Shown: positions 1 to 18,475 of the stretch, piece after piece | Layout: every line of letters begins with the position of its first letter | How positions within the stretch are numbered: position 1 is the first letter of the stretch | Program-made: the position numbers and the translations under genes | Source of the DNA: Mesostigma viride | Lineage: Eukaryota; Streptophyta; Mesostigmatophyceae; Mesostigmatales; Mesostigmataceae | Assembly: GCA_009746045.1 (NCBI GenBank) | Contig: RPFO01000253.1 | Span: 3,880,332-3,944,331 of the forward strand | Direction: 5' to 3' | Length of the DNA: 64,000 nt | Notes under the pieces: generated by a model | Told to the model about the DNA's origin: nothing | The model's database searches: none | The model's input: the letters and a program-made list of their open reading frames with translations, nothing else

Positions 1-355
1 GTCGGTCGGTCGGTCGGTCGGTCGGTCGGTCGGTCGGTCGGTCGGTCGGTCGGTCGGTCGGTCGGTCGGTCGGTCGGTCAGTCGGTCGGTCGGTCGGTCG
101 GTCGGTCGGTCGGGGGACCGTGCGGGCGGGCGGGCGGGCGGGCGGGCGGGCGGGCGGGCGGGCGGCGGGCGGGCGGGCGGGCGGGCGGGCGGGCGGGCGG
201 GCGGGCGGGCGGGCGGGCGGGCGGGCGGGCGGGCGGGCGGGCGGGCGGGCGGGCGGGCGGGCGGGCGGGCGGCGGGCGGGCGGGCGGGCGGGCGGGCGCG
301 TGGGTGGGTGGGTGGGTCGGTGGGTGGGTGCCAGGGTGGGTGGGTGGGTGGGTGG
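1..355. repeat. Compound tetranucleotide microsatellites
   Basis: Three successive four-base tracts: (GGTC)n to about position 112, (GGGC)n with two one-repeat slips at about 120-298, and (GGGT)n to 355. They lie inside the intron that follows the second visible exon of the minus-strand Rieske gene. The long open frames across them (Arg/Gly/Ala- and Pro/Thr-rich) are products of the repeat and are not genes. Confidence 0.95.
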
Positions 356-448
356 CTATGCTCCTGTGATACCCGGCTCCACATTGTACCTGATTGCAGT
401 ACCCATGCCGACATGATGCAGTATATCTAATCCGGTACCCACACTCAC

Positions 449-1656
449 CATATTGTTCTCCACCATAAGGCTCCAATCCACGGGCATCTCGATCACGACC
501 CAGTCGTTGCGCATGACCTCACACTCCGGTGGGTGATACGGCATCTTGCGCGTCGACTCCTGCCACACGTCCCCTCGCTCCCCCATCCAAATGAACAGCA
601 GCCCGTGGTCCACGCTTGTCGGGTGGGCGCCCACAGACGAGCGACGGCTGTTCATCGCCGCGTCGCCTGCGCGGGGGTCGGATGCCTGTGGGATGCATGT
701 GCACTTGCCCTGGCCATTGAACGCCCAGCCGTGGTACCTGCGTGCAAAAATGAGCAGAAGGTGATAGTTGGGAGGATAGGAGCAGAAGAAGGGGTCGAAT
801 ATCAAGAATAGTTTTTTGTTTACATGGCAGGTTGGCACTTTCGGCCTATCGAGAAAACCTAACCTTCGGAAGAGAGGCAAAATGAATGCTTTTTCAGTAA
901 CTTAGCTGTTGACATTTCCAGGCCTAGTTAATGTTTGAAAGTTTTCTAGCATAAGGAGGAGGGTACTCCTCTGAAAATAAAGAACGGTACAGGAAGCAGC
1001 GCAAAACTACACAAAGATAGACAATGACGTGATTTCAAGGTGGCCGGGGGGTAGGGGGTAGGGGGGTAGAGGGGGGGGGGGCGGGGGGGTAAACACAAAT
1101 TGACGCCAAATTTAATGGATGCTCTATGTTTTGTACACGGGTATCTCAGCAACATGTTCCGCTCTAAAATGGGTACGTACCTGCATGCGAGGTCACCGTC
1201 TTCCACTTTGCCCAAAGACAAAGGTGCCAGCTTGTGGGGGCAGATGTCGTCGACGCAGTTCCAAGTCCCGTCTTGGCCTTTCCACACGACGAGCTTCTTG
1301 CCCAGAATGGTTACGGGATTCGGCGCGTCCGGCAGCAACATCGAGACCGGGACCGCGGGATACCACTGTTCCCTCCATTTGAAAGTTCGCTCCGCATCCT
1401 GGACCGCCGAAGAGGCGTCTGATGACAATCTCTCCTGGGGCGCTAGCGTACACAGCACGAGCCGCTCCCGCTTGCAGCTAAGCCCTCTCTTTGGCAGCGG
1501 GATACCGCGAGAATTTCGCCTGGGCAATCCATGAATTTTTTGCGCGTCCCGCCTCGAACATGATCCGTTAACGAAGCCAGCGGGCGAGAGAGCTGATAAT
1601 TTGCACATCGCGGGTAGAGCTGAACTGCCCTCAAGAGTAGCCATTTGGGTTGCCAT
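449..1656 (-). CDS. Rieske-type oxygenase, pheophorbide a oxygenase/TIC55-like, 5' part
   Basis: Two exons of a gene that continues beyond the left edge. Exon 1 is 1656-1181 (ATG to donor GTACGT) and exon 2 is 737-449 (acceptor CAG, donor GTGAGT). Joining them gives a Rieske [2Fe-2S] motif split across the splice: CPHKLAPLS at about residues 139-147 and CRYHGWAFNGQGKC from residue 158. The ligands are therefore C139/H141 and C158/H161. The domain opens with WYPAVPV, as in the PAO/TIC55/PTC52/chlorophyllide a oxygenase family, where a Rieske cluster passes electrons to a mononuclear iron. Exon 2 ends MVENNM, exactly where PAO relatives continue into the DPxHxxxxH iron-binding motif, so that part lies outside the window. 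The first ~85 residues are Ser/Arg/Ala-rich and plausibly a plastid transit peptide. It could be PAO, TIC55 or another family member; the diagnostic C-terminus is not visible. The intron at 738-1180 contains a G-rich run near 1050-1090. Confidence 0.85.
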
Positions 1657-2642
1657 GAAAAGTTCCGCTGTCCAAACAAACCGCGTGACCCAAGAGGTGA
1701 GGAAACAGAAATGCCTACCGTTTGCCCTAGATCAAATACTTGAAGTCCCGTGTTACAACTCATGATGTTCCGTACGTGTATCGGCGCCTCGACGAAGACC
1801 AGAGGGAAGGATATTCCGACACAGACGCAAGTCCACTAGGATGCAGGCTTGGAATCAAGTCGCTGAAATGGATTATAATTAATCGCGGAAATCACAAGGC
1901 TGATGCGTGCAGGTTTGCCCGCCCCAGAATGCTCCAGAATGACGTAGTGCCGCGCACATCACCGCCTCGTCATGCGTTGCATCTGGCGCTGCGTGCACCA
2001 CGATTGTTGTTGTTGTTATTGCCCACAGCAGAGATTTGGACGCCACGGGCACCACGATTGTGACGCCACGGGCACGAATCAGCTGTTGTCCTGTCACGCA
2101 GAGATCTCCGGAACTCGGGGATATCAACGGCACGACCAAACATCGATAGGGAAACTTGAACGAAGCAAGAATCCGTACTCAGAGGGGCGTGGCATGCGTG
2201 GCACGTGTACGCCTTGCTGAGCCAACGGCTGCATGGTCCTGTCTGCAGCCTGATGATGCATGTATGTATGTACCTACGCTGGCATAGCTGCTGGCGTAAT
2301 CCTCGCCGTAAACAGCTTCCACCGAACCGCAACAAGGCACCGGGCACGTGACCACGTAATAACGCCAAACTAGGAAAAAACCTAGAAAACACAGAACTGA
2401 TGTGCGGCAGGCTGGGGCTGCAAAGCAGCCTAGGGGTCGGCATGTCCCATAATCCGCTATATGTTACGTTGCCATGTTCGCACACGGCAGATGCCTATGG
2501 ATGATGCTCGCAATCCCGGGATGTTGACACGGTGTACCCACCTACTTGAGCTGGAGTTCTTTGCTGCGCCAACGGCGCCCTAATAATCAGGCTTGAACGC
2601 CACAGAAACTCCTTGCCTTGATTTACCTACGCCAAAATATCA
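1657..2642. other. Divergent intergenic region
   Basis: A 986-bp spacer between the start codons of the minus-strand Rieske gene and the plus-strand FAD monooxygenase, so it should hold both 5' UTRs and promoters. It contains short imperfect repeats such as GACGCCACGGGCACSA at about 2040 and 2060. I see no reliable TATA box or operator, and the open frames here have no recognisable domain. Confidence 0.5.
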
Positions 2643-9964
<7,322 letters not shown>

Positions 9965-10130
9965 TTTTATACCGCCGGGCGAGGTTGGTTTGTATGTAAA
10001 TGGTCATAAAACGGTATGCAGCTGAGCCGATGATGGCTGGTCACATGCCAGTGGGATATAATGACCACCATTTATTTATTCGATGGGCCTCCTTGGAAGA
10101 GCCATGGGGTACATGGACCACATCCCATAG

Positions 10131-10522
10131 CATTCAATTCACACATCCCAGCGCTCCGACGGCGAGATCTGGGCTGCAACCGTCACCGCCCCCACCCTTC
10201 GTTCCATCCTCGCGGAAGCCTTTCAGCAGCACGTGACCCCCCTTGCTGCCGACATTTCGGCAATCGGCGGCACGCTGACTGCTGAACTTCCTCACATTTC
10301 CACCGCCGCCGCCTCCACCTCCACCGCCGTTTCCGCCTTCACTGCCGACATCAAAGCCCAGCTCCTCGACCTCGACCAACGCCTTCAAGCCACCGCCACC
10401 GCCCTTGAGAGCTTGCATGACACCGCCGGCCTCACCGCCCAAGCGGTGCAGGAAATCGCTGCCCAGCCGGCACCTGCTGGCCCGGCCAGTGATGTTCCCT
10501 CCACCTGGGCGGACTTGCTTAA
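10131..10522 (+). pseudogene. LINE ORF1-like protein, N-terminal part (interrupted)
   Basis: An open frame without an ATG, running from the stop at 10128-10130 into the inverted-repeat element at 10523. The product is Ala/Thr-rich and predicted helical, with heptad-like spacing around TADIKAQLLDLDQRLQATA, and ends STWADLLK. A helical, low-complexity N-terminal half is typical of LINE ORF1 proteins, and the region after the insertion (13189 onward) looks like the second half of such a protein. I infer that the two pieces were one reading frame. It begins only ~165 bp after the FAD monooxygenase stop. Confidence 0.45.
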
Positions 10523-11559
10523 GGGGAGGGGACATGCCTAAAGGGCACTTTTCTGGAAACCATACCTATGCATGTGCAAAAAATCCAATGATGATTGGGG
10601 ACCATAAATATGATTTTAAAAAAAAAATTTCCAGCCACTTGGGGGGGGTACTAGCCCCCACCATACACCGGTAACGCGCTAAAAATAGAAAAAGACGCTA
10701 TTTTAGTCACATTTTCCCTAGGACAATGGGCAAACATATTGGGACCAAATCATATATTCCCGCATAGTTCCCCCACTTTTGAGAAATTCTACCTAATTGG
10801 GACCAAGAAATAAGAATGTTTACTCACGTTGATGGATTTCCCGCAAAACAGGTACTTTTTTAATCCAAAAAAAAAAAAATCAAATCATAAACACATCATA
10901 TCGTGCTCCACCATATATTCCCAAATATTACAGGTGGGGGGACATGCAGACCCAAATTTTCAGGTCATTCTGACGAGCGCAGCTCTAGTTGATGGATTTC
11001 CTAGGTAGCCACCTGTGACGAAGCTAAGGGAGGTTTCTTAGTGTATCTTACACCATAAACACCCCTTTATCCATCCAAACCATGCAAAAACTGGCCAAAC
11101 TACATGCTGCCAACCTCTGCACATACGGTACCTCCTATGTTCAAGGTTTGACGCCATTCTGACAAGAACTGCCCAAGTTACAACCATTCCAAGACGGCCA
11201 CCCATGTGGACTCTACAACAAGGAAATTAGAGTAACCATTCAGCCACACTAGCACCTCCTTCTTCATCAAGGACATCTGCAAACTGACCAAAGCACACAT
11301 AATTAACTCTTGCACGCTGACGGCAACGCATGCTCAACGTGGGGGGTCATTGTGACAAGAACTACTCAAGTTGATGGGTTTCCTATCTATATGACCACCT
11401 GACAAGGCGCTAAGGACCACTCAGTAAGTTAGTAACCCCACAGTGCCACTTCGTATGCCATCCAACATGCACCAAAACCATGCTGAGTATTCTGATCAGA
11501 CACTCCGCAAAGGTGAAAACCTTTGCGTTCAGTGCCGGGCCGCGGAAAACGCGGAAAAC

Positions 11560-11710
11560 GCGATCTGCAAATGAATCCGACCGGAATCGAACTGGGGACC
11601 TCTCGCACCAATTTTGCTGACTATAGGACGGACGTCTCCGGTTACCATGGCATCGCCAACTTACACCTACAGTCATCCGCAAAAGTTCTCCTGTCCGGGG
11701 AGTGATGCAA
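11560..11710 (-). mobile_element. tRNA-derived SINE-like sequence
   Basis: Read on the minus strand it contains a good Pol III B box (GGTCCCCAGTTCGATTCC, about 11582-11606) and, about 50 bp upstream, an A-box-like stretch around TGGCGATGCCATGG. The spacing resembles a tRNA body, but cloverleaf pairing is poor, so a tRNA-derived SINE or tRNA relic is more likely than a working tRNA gene. Confidence 0.4.
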
Positions 11711-13060
11711 GCCTTTCGGATTTGGTACTAGATAAATCACTCGAGATCTGTGTGTAGGAGTACTACACACGTGTCTGCACGCGAGACTTGTTCAGTCTCG
11801 CACCGTGAGACGGGCTGAACACGGCTGAATATGTTGCTGAGTAAGTAATGCTAAGTAATGCTGAGTATGTTTACAATGTACGAAGGGGTGGCCACGCTCC
11901 TCATATGTCTTCATCATCCCTCCAGCATGGCCAGCCTTGTAAATATGTTCATAGCCTTGACGATGGTAGCCCTAATATGCCTAAGCAGCATTTCCTATGT
12001 TTCTCCTAGGTTAGAGTGTAAGGTTGATGAAAACCAAGCTAATCAACTCAACAACACCTCCTAAACTGTCCTCCCCGGCATGGATGGCAAACTGGGACTA
12101 TGGAGGGCAAGGAACCAAGTAGGAACATGGTATATATAGCTTGCATGCAGTCATGCATGTCAACCATGGTTGGCTCAGCACATTGTAGTCTTGTCACATC
12201 ATCATAACAAAGGAAAGCTCAAACAACCATTGGTGACAGCTATCTACATGCAGTCACACAAATGCAATATCTCCAACATCATCATCACTAAAACACTTCC
12301 ATCCCTGCACGATAAAATTCAAAGAAACCATTGGCGGCCCTTCAGCGCATGAGCGCTGTGATGCCGCTGAGAAGAGAGGGTGCGTCACTCTCACACAACA
12401 AGAAGCGTCCATACGCACAACATCCTTGCCGGAACACGTTTTATGAAATGCCTTATACCTTCCCGAAGAGCTATAGGCTGCGACTGAAGCGGCCCTGATC
12501 ACGACATCAACGAAAACAATCTAAAGCTGCCAGGTATTCGACAACACAACGGCAAGCGACGGCGAGATAGCTGGCGGAAACGGCCCAAAAAGAACGCAAA
12601 AAACCTCGAACGATGAGCTCATAGAAGAAAGCACTGATAGCAGATAACATTCGCGACAAACCTGTACCTCGCTCTCGTAAATCCCTCGCCCAGGCGCGCA
12701 ACAACCGCCGTTCTTCCATGGACAGGTCAGACACGCACTGCGCAGGTCTGAACAATTACTTACCGATTATGGCCGAAAATCTGGCAAAAAGCACCAGCTC
12801 GGTTTAGAATTCGATGCAAAGGGTATTAACGCCTGCTTCACGGTCAAAACAACCCTAAAAACCGCGATTTTACTGCCGCTATCATGAATTCTATTTTATT
12901 CCGCGCGACCAAGAAATTCAGATTACCCCCCATGCCGATGGCATTAAAAAACAACAGCGATATTGTAAACCAGCTGATTTCCGCCACAAACTAACATCAT
13001 AAACTCATCGTCTTTTAGATTCGAGTAAAATTTCGGCATTTCGCCTGCCCTAGTGTGGTA
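11710..13060. other. AT-rich interior of the inverted-repeat element
   Basis: No supported gene. Open frames are short and without recognisable motifs. A TGCTGAGTA-type short repeat is seen near 11840-11870. Confidence 0.5.
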
Positions 13061-13188
13061 GTTTCGCCTGAACGCAGTCGCCATGGCCACTTCTGCAATG
13101 GGTGCGCGCACCGTGCACGTGAAATTTATGACCTTCGGTACCGGCGCGAATTTTTTGGCGCCAAAAAATTCGGGCATGTCCCGTCCCC

Positions 13189-13691
13189 ATCATACCACCT
13201 CCACCACCTCCACCATCGCGGCACAACTCAAGCAACAAGCCCTCGACCTTCGCGAGGCGGCCGAGCTCGACAAGCGCAGCCACAATGTCATCGTCAAGCA
13301 CTTCGACCAGCCGGCAGGTGAGACCTCCACGAGTCTCCTTGAGGCAGTTAAGCGCGCCATTCTTGCCCCCATGTTACTCACTGGTGAGCTGGACATGTCG
13401 GCTGTCCGCCTCCCCCGCGCGCGGGGGAAGGCTGGCCCGGCACCCGTGCTCCTCACCTTTAAGTACATGACGGACAAGCTGGCGTTCCTTAAATGCCGCA
13501 AGAAGCTCTCGGAGACTCGCTTCACGCTGGACGACGACTTGACCCTGGCCCAGCAACAGCGGCGACGCGAGCTATGGCCGACCTACCTTCAGCTCCGGCA
13601 GCGTGCAGGGGGGAAGCCGGTATACTGGAGGGGGGCGGTCATCCACGTTGACCACAAGCCCTGGCAGGCCCCTCCTGCCACCTCAGACTAG
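13189..13691 (+). pseudogene. LINE ORF1-like protein, C-terminal part
   Basis: The open frame continues from inside the inverted-repeat element (a chance ATG at 13083) to the stop at 13689-13691. The part after the element encodes a basic, helical protein: AAQLKQQALDLREAAELDKR, then SHNVIVKHFDQP, a β-strand-like segment as in an RRM-type ORF1 core, then PVLLTFKYMTDKLAFLKCRK and a basic C-terminus. This resembles the L1-like ORF1 nucleic-acid chaperone (coiled coil, RRM, C-terminal domain). It most likely joins to 10131-10522. No RT follows in the same orientation. Confidence 0.5.
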
Positions 13692-13831
13692 GGAATATAC
13701 CAGTAGTGTAGATTAGATAGGCTTAGCCTTTGCAAGTGGCCCACGCGCATGTGCGCCCATCATGGCCCCCATGGATGATGCTTTCAGTATTTAGCCGCGC
13801 CCAGCCTACAATGGGACCTCCCATGGATGAT

Positions 13832-15438
13832 TAATTAATTAATTAATAGACACGTGACTGCGTCACGTGAGCATAAGTCCTCAGTGGGAGGGGAACATGG
13901 GATGGAATGGATGGTATAAGCTATCTAGGTCCTAGTTACAGGGGTGTGGGCACCGCGGCCCGAATCGCTATGAATGCCATACTTGGTCACACGCGGAGCC
14001 CCCACAGGCTTGGGGGTGGTCTCCTTCATCACTACTTGCCATCTATCCTTGCGCACCATCTGCCTCCATATTACAGACAAACCAGGAGGCTGCCCGGGGG
14101 TGAGCCCGTCACGTCTAGTGTAGCACATGTCCATGCCGAGTCTATCACGAAATCAGGTCCACGGGTGGCGGCCCTGCCGCGCGCGGCTGGGGGCACGCCA
14201 GGTTAGGACATATCGCCCAGGCTGGGCGGGCTTGGTGCCAGCCAGTCTATCTGAGGTATCTACCTGATCTGTGCGGGCCAGGTGCCCGGCTAGGCCCAGG
14301 CGCCTCAGTGTGCCTAATAATGTGGGAAACATAGGGCAAATCAGCGTACAAATCCTCATTACTAATGTGCAAACCAAAGGGGATGTTAAGGGCCTTGCGC
14401 AGCATCTTGGTGACGGCGCCGTCGAGTCGTTGCTCCAGCTCCTGCGTCAGTGCCCACGTCTCGGCGCCGTAGGTCAGGATCGTCAGAATGACGACCTTGA
14501 AGAGGTCACGCTTGACGATCCGGGGTAGGGCGGGGTTGCTCCACCAGCGGCGGTGGTCATGGAGGTGCGCCCACGCCATGCCGATCCGTGTCGTCATGTC
14601 GTCCTCGCAGTCGGGAAGCCAACTGCCGAGCAGCTTGAAGCGCGGGCCTGAAGGAGGGTAGTTGACCTCGGCATCGTCTAAGAGGCGGAGTAAGGGTGGG
14701 GGCCCTGCCATGCCGAGGGCCAGGGCCTCCGTTTTGGGGCTGATTTCTAGACCAACCGCCCGAGCCTCGAGCGCCAGGCAGTCCAGCCAAAGTTGGGCAG
14801 ACTCCGGCTTCTCGATGAGCGTGATGTCGTCGGCATAAATGAGGTCAGCTAGTAAATTCTGCTTGTTAGTCGGCCCCCCTTCCCCAAGCTCGTCCGTGAT
14901 CGCTAGGCCAGGGGCACGGCCTGCAATGCTAGCAAAGCGAGCACGTGCCTGGCGCATAACATAATCCACTACAATAATAAACAGGTACGGCGACAGGACG
15001 CAACCCTGCCAGACGCCGGTCTGCAGTGGGCATGGCGGGGTAATGCCGTGTTGAGTGCGCACCGAAGTGGTCGACCCCTCATAAAGCGTGCGGATGACGG
15101 TAATCAGGGGAGTGGGGACGCGAGCGCGAGCAAGTACAGCCCATAGAGCGTCCCAGAGGACAGAATCAAAAGCCTTGATGAAGTCGACGAAGATCAAGAT
15201 TGCGGGAAACTCACCAGGTTGCAGGAGAGCGATTTCCTCGAAGAGGCGACGCGCGACGAAGATGGCCATGACAGTGTTGCGCCCAGGACGGAAGCCCATT
15301 TGACTTTCCCCAAGGTGACAGTCGAGAGCAGAACGAAGGCGGTTGAGGATCATGCGCATGAACAACTTAAGTGCGGCGCTCTGGATGCAGACTCCTCTGT
15401 AGTTGGCTGGGTCGTCAGGGGAACCTTTGTTTTTGATG
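13832..15438 (-). mobile_element. 5'-truncated LINE (reverse transcriptase and C-terminus) with 12-bp target duplication
   Basis: The minus-strand frame 15443-14247 encodes an RT starting within the fingers (IKNKGSPDDPANYRGVCIQS). It shows LIFVDFIKAFDSVLWDAL, GVWQGCVLSPYLFIIVV and the catalytic box LIYADDITLIE, followed by LTYGAETWAL. The C-terminal LAGHLARTDQVDT and MVRKDRWQVV lie in other frames (14377-13925), so the copy is frameshifted. The flanks carry CCCATGGATGAT at 13820-13831 and 15439-15450, a perfect 12-bp target-site duplication. The 3' end has an 8-bp-stem hairpin (CACGTGAC/GTCACGTG) before an (ATTA)n tail. It is related to the LINE at 26579. Confidence 0.9.
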
Positions 15439-15589
15439 CCCATGGATGATGCATTAAGAATTTAGCCATGCGATGCCTATGCAGGGAGTTACTCTCTGCT
15501 GAGATGCCATGTGTACACCAGCTATAGCCTAGCCACATACCCTCCACCCCATATGTCATGCAGGCCTTCTAGGCCCTCTCCTCAAGCCC

Positions 15590-15797
15590 CCCCTGGGTGC
15601 CTGTGCTTGTTAAGGAGGCATGAACCATCATGGCGGTGCAGATGCACCTTGTGCACCCAGAGCAGGTGACAGTTGTACATCCTCCACCTGCAGGTTGTAG
15701 CCCTGATTGTATTACAAACCCATAGATGCCCCTTTCTCAGGGCTATGTGTTACATATGCTCCCAACGGAGCTATGATTTTAATTAATTAATTAATAG
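15590..15797 (+). mobile_element. LINE 3' end: hairpin plus (TTAA)n tail
   Basis: No coding remains. The evidence is the hairpin at 15753-15775 (lower stem CATA/TATG, a 5' bulged T, upper stem GCTCC/GGAGC, loop CAAC) followed by (TTAA)n. This is the same arrangement as at the 3' end of the LINE at 26579-30031. The 5' limit of the fragment is a guess. Confidence 0.5.
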
Positions 15798-15799
15798 CA

Positions 15800-16380
15800 T
15801 TCAATTGATAGACATCTGCTGCTTTGTCACTACTCCGGCCACCTCACTGGGATCTTAATGTACAGCTAATATATCCATGTCAGTAATAACCAGCATGCAT
15901 GTTGCTACTGGGGCCTGCAAGTTGAGCAACGAATTCGTTTGGTTATTACACATGCATGCATGCATATTGCATGCCTTTTATATTAGCTCAATATTCTGTA
16001 TAGGATATGGGGGTTCCAGAGAAACCGGCCGTTTATATTAGTAACTTGAAACGTCAAAATTCCCGCACATCCATAGGCGACTCAAAAGTAATCACACCTA
16101 TGTACAAATCGTAGTCAATCAGCTGGTACAGTGCCGTGTGCAATGAAACTCAAACAAATGGGCGCAAGCACACGCACCAATGTGGTTAAAACACATCTGG
16201 AGGCCCCATGCAATCAAATTACATCTATAGCTAGTGGGCGGCATGTGTGGGGAAGCACGCATACAGGTGCATGGAGTCACGTGTGATCATATCGCCCTAG
16301 TAAGTTATTTCATCATCATGCATGAATGCATGTAGAGTGCGTGCCTGAGACTTTTCCTACCGCTGGAGAGCCAACACTTA
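15800..16380. other. Intergenic, no gene seen
   Basis: AT-rich unique sequence with (TGCA)n-like patches near 15945-15975. No supported coding region or RNA gene. Confidence 0.5.
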
Positions 16381-16909
16381 CTACCAATAAGCCAGCAGAG
16401 CTACCACAGCCACCACCAGCAGACAAGCCAAGGCGATATAGCGGACATTGTTGCGCTCATCCATTGCCAGGATGTCCCGGTACCGGAGGTTGTCGTCCTG
16501 GATCATTGCTACAACTGGAGGTTCAAACAGAAACGGCAGAAACTTGCTCAGAGCCAGCTTCACCCCAAAACTGACATTCCACAGGCTCCTCCGGAACTCA
16601 TTTTGGAGGTACTGCCAGGGAGCAGCGATTTGCACCAGGCGAACCAAGGCCTTGACATCTGGCATCCGCTTCTCCTCGAACAATGGCAGGGCGCGGGCGA
16701 TGTCATCGTTGGTCTCAGACAGTGCCTCGTTCAGCACAACCACGTCCTCACTGTCATGCAGAGGCATGTGCACATCAATTGCACCACGTACAGTACATCA
16801 TTGTGCAGCAGTCAGGATCATGAATGACATTCTTCTGCACATATCAGCGACATGATTTGCTGCGCAGACACAAAGTACTTTTTTAGATACCTGGAGACTC
16901 AAGGAACTA

Positions 16910-17057
16910 CCATGGTGATTATATCAAGGAGACAACCAGCGCAGGCCAGAAATCCATGGTGATTATATCAAGGAGACAACCAGCGCAGGCCAGAAATCCA
17001 TGGTGATTATATCAAGGAGACAACCAGCGCAGGCTAGAAAATCCATGGTGATTATAT
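16910..17057. repeat. 44-bp tandem repeat, 3.3 copies
   Basis: Copies start at 16910, 16954, 16998 and 17043, each beginning CCATGGTGATTATATCAAGG and continuing AGACAACCAGCGCAGGCCAG. Lies in the last intron of the broken FAD monooxygenase copy. A single inverted copy of most of the unit occurs at about 31827-31865. Confidence 0.95.
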
Positions 17058-17701
17058 TGCCAGTACGTGCTGCATTTCAACCTCCCGTCACTGTGAGCTG
17101 CACTTTGTTGCCCATGGGATGAAGCCTGTTTGCATGAATCAGCAGTAGCATGTTGACAGCCCCTAGCTAAGCCTCCTGCATCCCGCTCATCAGCGAATCA
17201 TTATCGCAACCAAGTGCCCCCTGCAGAATCTATAACGTCTCAGTAGTAAATAACACATTGAATGTGGGTGGGTTAGAGCCTGAGTGTCGCAGTCTGACCA
17301 GCGCTTCGCCAATTACCTAACAAAGTTAGCCCCACTCTAACACTCACAGGGCTGAGTTGACCCCCTGGCCCACGTCGGGGGGAAAGGAGTGAAGCGCATC
17401 CCCCAGCAGCACCACCCCCACCCGCTTGGCAGGGACACCCTGGACGCCATCAGAGGAACCAGTCACATCCTTGATATCAGTCCGTGCTAGCAATGGCAGT
17501 CGCAACGTGTGATGGAGCTTCTTCCATCCTCCTCTTTTTCATGGTGCCCGCGCTGTCTCTACTTCCAACAAGATTCGGAGTGGCAAAGAGCTCAACGGCT
17601 GGTGGGCTGGCGAGTTTTTTAGCGTTGACGATTGACGGCAGCAGCACCAACTGCATGGCTTCGCAATACTGGGGGGCGGGGAAGCAGCCTGCAGTATTCC
17701 C

Positions 17702-18112
17702 CATGCCATGCCATGCCATGCCATGCCACGCCACGCCACGCCACGCCACGCCACGCCACGCCACGCCACGCCACGCCACGCCACGCCACGCCACGCCACG
17801 CCACGCCACGCCACGCCACGCCACGCCACGCCACGCCACGCCACGCCACGCCACGCCACGCCACGCCACGCCACGCCACGCCACGCCACGCCACGCCACG
17901 CCACGCCACGCCACGCCACGCCACGCCACGCCACGCCACGCCACGCCACGCCACGCCACGCCACGTCACGCCACGCCACGCCACGCCACGCCACGCCACG
18001 CCACGCCACGCCACGCCACGCCACGCCACGCCACGCCACGCCACGCCACGCCACGCCACGCCACGCCACGCCACGCCACGCCATGCCACGCCATGCCATG
18101 CCATGCCATGGT
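17702..18112. repeat. (CCACG)n pentanucleotide array edged by (CCATG)n
   Basis: About 80 five-base units. CCATG units occur only at the two edges and CCACG fills the middle, with one CGTCA variant at about 17965. It sits directly against the acceptor of exon 2 of the broken FAD monooxygenase copy. The His-Ala-Thr-Pro-Arg and Ala-Trp-Arg-Gly-Val frames are artefacts. Confidence 0.97.
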
Positions 18113-18261
18113 GAGCAAGATCGTCACGATCAATGATGCGCAGTGCAATGCCAGCGAAGGGTGCGACATCAGCAAACGGCGCAGTGATAATGGGAAAAGC
18201 GGTTCCTTTTGAACAGAGTTCGAGGCATCAAGTGCGGTGCTGCGTTCGTTTAGGAAGATAC

Positions 18262-18475
18262 ATGTTACAACGACGCCAACCGAACTGACTACGTGCTGAC
18301 CTTGTCTGTAGAGGGGGCAAGTAGCGATGATTGTTACAACGACGCCAACCGATTTGACCCCGCGGTGACCTTGTCTCATGATAGAGGGGGCAAGTAGGGA
18401 TGATTGTTACAATGACGCCAACCATATTGACTACGCGCTGACCTTGCCTATAGAGGGGACAAGTAGGGATGATTG
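18262..18475. repeat. ~70-bp tandem repeat, 3 copies
   Basis: Three copies, each starting TTGTTACAAYGACGCCAACC and ending AGGGGRCAAGTAGSGATGAT. In intron 1 of the broken FAD monooxygenase copy, just downstream of its exon 1. Confidence 0.9.

Larger units (their letters stand above)
10523..13188. mobile_element. 2.67-kb element with 16-bp terminal inverted repeats
   Basis: The left end 10523-10538 reads GGGGAGGGGACATGCC, and the reverse complement of 13173-13188 reads GGGGACGGGACATGCC, so 15 of 16 bases match. The interior is much more AT-rich than its surroundings, has no recognisable transposase, and contains decayed ~200-bp repeats (near 10965, 11140 and 11340) and a tRNA-like SINE. A 26-bp palindrome with GGCGCC at its centre sits just inside the right end (13147-13172). 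I see no clear target-site duplication. This fits a non-autonomous DNA transposon; the superfamily is not assignable. Confidence 0.55.

Noticed and set aside
17477-18379. His-Ala-Thr-Pro-Arg and Ala-Trp-Arg-Gly-Val repeat proteins
   Set aside because: Frames of the (CCACG)n pentanucleotide, open on both strands.
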